This document shows positions 56,955-64,000 of a stretch of DNA of 64,000 nt, one piece after another (position 1 is the stretch's first letter; each line of letters begins with the position of its first letter). Where the stretch lies: NCBI GenBank assembly GCA_012861695.1, contig JAAOOA010000060.1, positions 7,776,454 through 7,840,453 of the forward strand, read 5' to 3'. The stretch is from Trematomus loennbergii. Taxonomy: Eukaryota; Chordata; Actinopteri; Perciformes; Nototheniidae. The notes beneath the pieces were generated by a model. That model was not told where the DNA came from. It searched no databases and saw only the letters and a list, made by a program, of their open reading frames with translations. The position numbers were made by a program, and so were the translations under genes.

Positions 56955-58748
56955 ACATTACATTACATTGCATTTAGCTGACGCTTTTATCCAAAGCGAC
57001 TTACAATAAGTGCATTCGACCAAGAAGATACAAACTTGAAGAAAACAGAATCATATAAGTACATCAGGTTTCATAGAGCTAAGACATTTCAAGTGCTACT
57101 CAACTGGCTTTAGATAAGCCAGTCCTTTATTAGTATATAAGTGCTTTGTTAGCAATTCTTTGTTAGTAATTCTATCGCTCGAAGTGGAGTCGAAAGAGAT
57201 GAGTTTTCAGTCTGCGCCGGAAGATGTGTAAGCTATCTGCTGTCCTGATTTCAATGGGGAGCTCATTCCACCATTTTGGAGCCAGGATAGCAAACCGACG
57301 TGTTTTGGCTGATGGGAACTTGGGTCCCCCTCGCAGTGCTGGTGCAGCGAGCCGTTTGGCCGATGCAGAGCGGAGTGCACGTGCTGGGGTGTACAGTTTA
57401 ACCATGTCCTGGATGTAGGAAGGGCCAGATCCATTCGCAGCATGGTACGCAAGTACCATTGTCTTGAAGTGGATTCTAGCAGTTACTGGAAGCCAGTGAA
57501 GGGAGCGGAGGAGCGGCGTGGTGTGGGAACATTTAGGAAGGTTGAAGACCAGACGAGCCGCTGCATTCTGGATGAGCTGCAGAGGTCGGATGGCACATGC
57601 AGGTAGACCAGCCAGGAGGGAGTTGCAGTAGTCTAGGCGTGAGATGACGAGAGCCTGGGCCACAACCTGCGTCGCTTTCTGGGTCAGGAGGGGACGTATC
57701 CTCCTGATGTTGTAAAGAGTGTATCTGCAGCAGCGGGTTGTAGCAGCGATGTTTGCAGTGAAGGACAGGTTGTTATCTAGGGTCACACCCAGATTTCTTG
57801 CAGTCTGAGTCGGGGAAACAATAGAGGTGCCGATGTTGATTGTTAGGTCAAGAGTGGGACAATCTTTTCCCGGAAGGAAAAGCAGTTCAGTCTTGTCAAT
57901 GTTGAGCTTGAGGTGGTGAGCAGACATCCACTGAGAGATGTCAGCTAGACAAGCAGAGATGCGTGCAACGACCTGGGTCTCTGAGCGGGGAAAGGACAGA
58001 ATTAATTGGGTGTCGTCAGCGTAGCAGTGGTATGAAAAACCATGCGGGCTAATGACAGATCCGAGCGAGTTTGTGTAAAAGGAGAAGAGGAGGGGACCAA
58101 GAACAGAGCCCTGAGGGACCCCTGTAGTTAATTGACAAGGGTCGGACTCTGACCCTCTCCAAGTTACCCTGTAGGTACGGTCTTTGAGGTATGAGGTGAG
58201 GAGGTAAAGTGCAGAGCCTGAAACACCAAATTCTTGGAGAGTGCGAAGGAGGATCTGATGGTTCACCGTGTCAAATGCAGCAGACAGGTCCAAAAGGATG
58301 ATGACAGAGGAGAGGGAGGCTGCTTTAGCCGTGTGCAGTTCCTCAGAGACAATGAGGAGGGCAGTTTCTGTTGAGTGACCTGCCTTGAAACCAGACTGGT
58401 GCGGATCAAGAAGGTTGTTCTGATGGAGATAACAGGAGAGTTGTTTAAAGACAGCGCGTTCAAGTGTTTTAGACAGGAACGGGAGGAGAGAGACAGGCCT
58501 GTAGTTTATAACATCAGACGGGTTGAGAGTGGGTTTCTTTAGGAGAGGGTTTACTCTTGCCTCCTTGAGACTGTTTGGAAAGTGACCAGAAGTTAGAGAA
58601 GTGTTGATGAAATGGGTGAGAAACGGTAGAATATCAGGAGCGATAGTCTGAAGGAGGTTTGAGGGGATAGGGTCCAGAGGACAGGTGGTAGGACGGGCAG
58701 AGGTAATGAGGGTAAGAACCTCACTTGGAGAGAGAGGGGAAAAAGAGG
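56955..58748 (-). mobile_element. L2-type LINE, 5'-truncated, reverse transcriptase frame intact
   Basis: The 3' end (plus-strand left) has a short (ATTAC)n tail and gacgcttttatccaaagcgact, the conserved L2 3' sequence of fish that also occurs at 27650 and 63945. The element ends at about 58748 within reverse transcriptase, so the endonuclease and ORF1 are missing. It lies antisense in dtx4 intron 1. Its 5' junction falls in a MITE-like sequence related to 59410 (agccaatcagac), which was its target. Confidence 0.85.
57172..58746 (-). pseudogene. L2 reverse transcriptase, N-terminally truncated
   Basis: About 525 codons open without a stop. Motifs in order: NYRPVSLLP, LLDLSAAFDTVNH, GVPQGSVLGPLLF, active site CYADDTQ, a thumb region, and the L2 C-terminal signature (WNELPIEIR, THLFRLH). 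The frame runs upstream to 58941, but the first 65 codons come from neighbouring repeats. The absence of frameshifts suggests a fairly young insertion. It has no endonuclease and presumably no promoter, so it cannot move itself. Confidence 0.85.
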
Positions 58749-58870
58749 TTCCGCACAGCCAATCAGACGTATGAACTTTTCTCCCACGAGCGCACGAGAA
58801 AGTTACCGGTGCGCCAAGTAGGAAGTGGAGCGCACAGGAGGAGACAACCATTTCATTGCAGACTGTTATG

Positions 58871-59740
58871 CCCTGCTGAAAAAACCAGCATAGACCAGCA
58901 TGGTGTTGACCAGCATAGACCAGCATGGTGTTGACCAGCATAAGGGGCGTTCACACCAAGTTCTTTTCCCACAATAGTTCATGAGAACTCTTTTAGTTCT
59001 GATGAACTAAAGCAGATCGCGTTCACACCGCAATGAGTTCCTGGGGGTGGATTAGGCAAATGAAGCCGCTGACGTCACTTCTTCTTCTTCTGCTTTGGGT
59101 TTACTGACAGGCCGCAAACCACTTCACGGCGTATACTGCCACCCGGAGTCCCCGGCCGGAAGTCCCCGGAATTGGGGACTGGCTTCAGTCGAAGCTGCTG
59201 GGACTCCCAGCAGCTTCGACTGAAGCCTTCCGAGTAAATCGCCAGAACGCCGACACCTCCTCATCTCCACCGCTCCCATGTTTTCTTTTGTTTTGCCATA
59301 AGTTAGTCTCTCTGCGTTTGTGCGCTGGGCTAATGCTAATAATGCTAATGCGAGGATAATAAAATGGCGGCTTCACAAAACTTTTTGGGAGTTTTACGGG
59401 GCGTGGTTTGCATTCCGCCCAGCCAATCAGACATAGGAACCTTTTTCTCCCACGAAAGTCCCTGCTCTCTACAGGGACTGAAAAGGGGGTAAAAATGGTT
59501 CTGATTAACTAATTTAGTTCAGGGGGCTTTTTGGTGTGAACGCAAATATATTTGAGTTCTGATGAACTATTGTGGGAAAAGTACTCCGGTGTGAACGCAC
59601 CAATAGACCAGCATGGTGTTGACCAGCATAGACCAGCATAGTTGACCAGCAAAACCAGCATATGTTGTGTTTTGGTCACTTGTATGCTGGTATGCTGGTC
59701 TATGCTGTTCTATGCTGGTGACCAGCATAGAACAGCAGGG
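58871..59740. mobile_element. CCAGCAT-repeat MITE with CCCTGCTG ends
   Basis: It starts CCCTGCTG and ends CAGCAGGG, with ATG on both sides (58868-58870 and 59741-59743). The interior consists of short tandem words gaccagcatggtgtt and, near the right end, their complements tatgctggtctatgctg, giving a foldable structure. It is split by the MITE at 58944-59601. Confidence 0.65.
58944..59601. mobile_element. GCGTTCACACC-type MITE inside the CCAGCAT element
   Basis: The ends are GGGGCGTTCACACC and GGTGTGAACGCACC. The subterminal inverted match continues as ttttcccacaatagttcat. The flank words suggest a 3-bp (ata) duplication of the host repeat. The family ends resemble those of the PIF/Harbinger-like MITE at 23660 (CATTCACACC), so they may be relatives. 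No coding capacity. Confidence 0.7.
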
Positions 59741-59838
59741 ATGTATCTATCTATCACCAGCTTATGTTAGTATTACATATACAATGTATTCTGGTAACTA
59801 TCAAAATAAAGACATTGTTTAGTGTTCATAACTGTATT

Positions 59839-60115
59839 TTTATTTAATAAATTATACATTAACAATACAATAATATTACATAAAAACCCTACATCTAAAT
59901 AAATATATAATCTAAAATAGATGCATTTGATTTAAAAATAAAAATAACAAATATAATTCAAAATTTAAACAGCAAGAAAGTTATTATTAAAAAAATGTTT
60001 TTTTTTCTTGTTAATATCCATTATCTTCTCTGTTATGTATCTTCCGGTCTTTGCCAATCTGGCCAGCATTTCTTGGTCCTCACGTCTTTCTCGTACAGCC
60101 ACTGCTTGAAGCAAA
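59839..60115 (-). CDS. Possible 3'-terminal exon of an unidentified gene
   Basis: On the minus strand an acceptor (cttttcatttattttcag) at 60116 opens a 50-codon reading. It begins LLQAVAVRERR, continues EDQEMLARLAKTG and ends in a Lys/Asn-rich tail and TAA at 59965-59967. An AATAAA follows near 59840. The charged, helical content resembles the last exon of Myb/SANT-type proteins carried by Harbinger transposons (weak impression). I found no upstream exon, so this may be a transposon remnant or chance. Confidence 0.25.
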
Positions 60116-60279
60116 CTGAAAATAAATGAAAAGTTCAGAGTATCAAATATCGTCTAAAAATGTACGGTACTACTACTTTTATCGATACCGCTTATCGATC
60201 CGGTCCTTTAACAGTACTCTTATCGGTTCTGTTGAACAAAAAAAAGGTAAATGAACTAAACATATTGTGAACAAAATTA

Positions 60280-61251
60280 AAGGGGACCTATCATGCAAAA
60301 TGCACTTTTGTACGTCTTTTATACATGAATATGTGTCCCCGGTGTTCCAGGGAACTCACCAAGTGTCAGAAAAACACAACCCTCTCTATTTTCCTCCATA
60401 CCCAAATCTCTAAAAACGGGGCTGCAACGGATCTGATAAAAACTGATCCAGATTTGAACACGTACTGACGTCAGGACGGTGGCTACGGCTATTGGGCCAA
60501 CTCTCCACCTATCAGGGGAATGTGGGGTTGGGCCACGGCCGGCCATTGCCGCTCGAAAGCGCTGGAGACGCTGTAGTACATATGCCAGGCCAGTAAGTGG
60601 CGCTGTAGTCTGCCACAAAAGCAGCGAAGAAGACTTCCCGCGCATGGTTACCATGGTTACCCTCCGCTGTGGCTCTTTTTCTCCCTCCCCGAGGCAAGCG
60701 TTTGCTCCTGCTGCTGTAATTCAATGCAATCCCTCCCCGTCGAGGCAAGCACTGTAATTCTCTGTTAGTCCACCAGCAGATGACAAACACCCACCTCTCC
60801 GCCTCTTCCAAGGAACGAGGGGACTGCGGCAGAGTTTCAGTTAGGTTTTTTTTCGCGGTCAAGATGTCCATTAAAGTTTAAATCTTCCGGACAAAATTAG
60901 AAAAGTGCCGGTCAAAGGTCTTTTTGTTATTTATTGAGCTTTAAAACAAATGAATAACGACTCTATATAATAATATAATAAAACACGGAGGACGGAGATC
61001 TCCCCCCTCTTCTGACAGCCCAGCAGCTGGTCAGAGCACGCTCCCCTCTCCTGCAGGGGGGCGTGGTCAGCTGCAGCTCACAGAATCAGCCCCCTGCAAA
61101 AACAGTGCTGGAAAGAGAGCAAATGGAGAGAAATGAGGCATGGCTAAAATGCAGGATCTGTTTGGTATTTTGAAAAAAAAACTATATTTATATACTTTAT
61201 ATAGGTATGGCCCTACAATATATTGTTCTAATATAGCATGATAGGTGTCCT
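60280..61251. mobile_element. TTAA-family element 2 (AGGGGACC type), copy 2, 972 bp
   Basis: TTAA lies on both sides (60276-60279 and 61252-61255). The ends AGGGGACCTATCATGC and GCATGATAGGTGTCCT match copy 1. The central part is GC-rich (60470-60800) and absent from copy 1, so copy 1 is an internally deleted version. Frames in the GC-rich part show no transposase signature. Confidence 0.85.
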
Positions 61252-61255
61252 TTAA

Positions 61256-64000
61256 CATTGCTATATAACTAATAATATGGCGTAATAATCGGGCAGTTCG
61301 ATGTGTCTAACCATAAGAAAGTATCTTGTGCGCACGAGAAAGTATATTGTGCACACGAGATACTTTTTTTTTTTCATGAACCTTTAAGGGCTCCGTACAA
61401 TTCTGTAGCCACTTCAATAATAAAAAAAAAAACATATATATATATTATTAAGTAAATAGTATTGTTGCCTCGCCCTTAATTCAAGTTTTACTGACTTAAT
61501 TTGGTGTGAACCGGTGGGTATCCTGTTAGCAACAGATGCTTCTTGCCATTCTAAATAAGCCTCTATTGTGGTAACACAATAAGATAAAGGACCTGAGTGA
61601 CTTATGATGGAACTGGCAGAATCTCATGATTTTACTGTGGACTTCACTTCACCATTTAATATGAAACACGAGTTGGTAATAGACTTGAGCTACTTTAAGG
61701 GGAGGCTCGGGTTTTAAAAAGTATGTTACAAGTAAAAATGCCACTGTTAGCAAATGCCCCACCCCCTTTTATTTCATGGCTATTACAAAGAATTACTTGT
61801 CATCAGTTTCTTTGAGGGGCGTTTTCAAACTCTGAGGGCATGCTTCTCTCCTGCTGCTGCAGCATGTTGCTCCTCTCGCTCCAGCTGGTCCTGCTGAAGG
61901 AGACACATTCCCAGACCCCCACAATGCCTCGGGGCGTTAGGGTCACAGTAGAAGGGGGGCAAGGGTTGGATGTGGGACTCCCAAGAGACGCAGGGGGAGG
62001 GAGGTGGATTGTGGTGACGAGCAGGAGGGCTTGTAACCTAACATTTACATGCACACAAGAAACCAGGTTAGTGGGACACCAACGTTACCATGGGAAATAC
62101 ACGTCATGTTTACATGATTCTCTATGTGATGCCAACCCCCATGGGACTATCTGGCTATCGACCTAACAGCATTGTCTTGTATATCTCAGTCCTAGGTCTG
62201 AGGGATTCTCTTATTGAATGACAAATACAGATTTGAAAATGAAACGTTTTTTTAAGAAGCCATTGCAAAAGTATTGTAAAAAAGGTTTAATGGTCAAGAT
62301 TTGGAACTGGAGGATTTTAATTAAATCCTTATCGCACACAGTGAAAATTAGTAAATGTTTATAACCAATCCAGTAGTAGAAGCAGTGGGCTGTTTCTATA
62401 CAGGGCCCGGGGAGCACTGTTCAGGGCTCGGGCTTTTCTCAAGGCCCCTTGGTAGGGCCCACCTCTAAAATAGCCGGTCCACATTATGTACTTGGTTCAA
62501 TTTGGGACTTGAACCGGGAACCCTGCTATTCCAAAGCCAAGTCCTTACAGATCCCCAAAATAAAATGACTTAAATAGAAGTGAAATAATCTTTAATCTAT
62601 AAGATTCGAATCAAGGTATTAAAAATGTATATTTTTGGTTTAAACTGATACTTTATTTTGAGTAGTGATGAAAATGTTGGACACCATGCCCTAGTTTGAC
62701 GTGAAGTCTTCAAAACTGTTTAAAATCAGGCCTCTCAAGATATATCAAAGCAGTGTGGACTATGTTCCCCTAACCATGTGCCTTTGTTCCATAAATTGTG
62801 TCAATGTAGTTTTGCGCCATTTTCACAAATTTGATTTATATGCCTAAATGATTGGAATTGCAAAACCAATAGAGAGTTTTTATGGAATTTTTGCTTGTGG
62901 TCTTTGACTCTTGAACTTAGTATCTATTCTTCTTTTGTCCTGAAGCTTCCGCTTTATGTCCCCACCTGACCCATCTTTCACCATCTCTTTCTCACACTTT
63001 TCTCTTTCACCTCTTACGGGGCTGTACATTGACTCTGAACCCGAAAACTCAGGGGACTGGACTCTTTGAAGGTGAGACAAAGTAGAGACAGAGAGAGGGA
63101 GCTGAAGGGAGTAGTCGGCACAACAACGTGTGGAGAGGGCAACAGGGTTAGACAGCAGTTAAACAGCAAGGGAGAATATTACTGGAGGGAGATGGAATCA
63201 GGAAAGATAGGATGAGACAGCTGAGGAATCAAGATGTAGGAAGCAGCTAAGGACAGGAGGGAGGGAGGAAAATTAAAGTGACCTCAAAGAAAAATTGAAA
63301 GGGGCAAGGGAAAAAATGTATGCTATTATATTTAGGGAACTGGGCTTTCTTGAAACCAGAAATCCCCAAAACTAAATACATTTGCTTAAGGATCTACATT
63401 TCCTTTGAGTTTGATGGCTGGATATTGCCTGTTCAATGTGTCTTCACATCATAAATCAGAAGAAAATGACAGGAAGTAACCCGGGAAAGTAAGATGAGAG
63501 AGGTGGGGAGGGTCAGCGCGCTTTAAGTTGTTGTGAAACTCTGCGTGTCAGGTTACTCTGAGTGTGGACTCTTGGGGGACATCACTCACATGCAGGTAGT
63601 GGGCGTATCATTCGAACACCAGTAAATGTTTATGTCTCTGCTGCCTTACTGTATTTTGCTGTAGTTTTGGCAACAACAGCATTTTTACTACAAGTAAATC
63701 TTAAGACACTAAACCCTCAATAAACCCTTAATGACACCCTGCACACTGTGAAACACTGAGCAGGCATAAGCACCATACACAAATAGAGGATTACCTGTGG
63801 CTGATGACTCATGTGATGGGGTTTAGAGGGGCTTGCAGAGGGGCAAAAACAAGAAATGCAAACAAATAAATGAGAATTGAAACTTGACTTTGAACGTGTA
63901 TCAGACAGACATGTTTTACTACATTAATATAACGTGTCCTTTAGCTGCTGCTTTTATCCAAAGCCACTAACTTATATGCGGTAGTAACGTCTCATACTGT
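61256..64000 (+). other. dtx4 intron 1, last part; no exon seen
   Basis: No dtx4 exon or other gene is recognised to the end of the window. GC-rich frames at 61803-62166 on both strands have no domain. Purine-rich sequence covers 63060-63310. An L2-type 3' fragment (tgcttttatccaaagc) lies at about 63950. Confidence 0.5.
62501..62551 (-). repeat. tRNA-like SINE fragment or tRNA pseudogene
   Basis: The minus strand reads gtaaggacttggctttgg then cccggttcaagtccc, a box-B and T-arm-like 3' half of a tRNA. The 5' half and acceptor stem are absent. Confidence 0.35.

Noticed and set aside
61803..62166. Overlapping GC-rich frames on both strands with a leader-like start
   Set aside because: No recognisable domain, no Kozak or splice support, and equal openness on both strands points to composition.
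62501..62551. Third tRNA gene
   Set aside because: Only a T-arm-like half is present, and no acceptor stem can pair.

Overview
The window looks like a gene-poor stretch of a teleost (probably percomorph) nuclear genome. It has intron-containing genes with GT/AG splice sites, vertebrate tRNA genes, long CA/TG microsatellites, L2-type LINEs, a Ty3/gypsy element, and many short DNA transposons nested in one another. Tandem minisatellites and transposons occupy well over half of it. All family names come from motifs read by eye; no database was searched.

Host genes. (1) An intronless tcim (C8orf4/TC-1) orthologue on the minus strand at 3591-3893, with its own TATA box and poly(A) signal. (2) A fish-type TRIM (RING/B-box/coiled-coil/PRY-SPRY) gene on the plus strand at 36570-37947, with a probable 5'UTR exon ending at 35187; several frameshifts break it. 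(3) A four-exon plus-strand gene (48944-51565) for a 165-residue receptor-like protein: signal peptide, one V-type Ig domain split over two exons, transmembrane helix, very short tail. It is reconstructed here from consistent phase-1 splice sites and is the best candidate for something undescribed. (4) tRNA-Lys(TTT) and tRNA-Thr(TGT), both minus strand, at 51809 and 52382. (5) The first coding exon of dtx4 (Deltex E3 ligase, WWE domain) at 54525-54735; its first intron appears to run beyond the right edge.

Mobile DNA by region. 0-9 kb: a small hAT MITE, an element family here called AGTA, a 57-bp array and an L2 fragment. 9.3-13 kb: an element with roughly 650-bp inverted arms that carries a decayed transposon ORF split by a 920-bp hAT insertion, next to a TTAA-type element. 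14.5-30 kb: three arrays of a 72-bp minisatellite (a fourth lies at 6.8 kb), more AGTA elements with expanded internal repeats, a Mutator/PIF nest at 23.5-24.6 kb, two more TTAA elements and a solo LTR. 30.6-33.8 kb: AGTA, TTAA and LTR relics. 39.8-48.2 kb: a complete but inactivated Ty3/gypsy element whose two LTRs carry different DNA-transposon insertions. 57-61 kb: an L2 LINE with an open reverse transcriptase frame, a nested MITE pair and a TTAA element, all inside dtx4 intron 1.

The host genes do not form a visible pathway, though the TRIM copy and the Ig receptor both belong to classes that are often immune genes in fish. The structure of the window is set mainly by layered transposition, and several layers can be ordered in time from clean target-site duplications.
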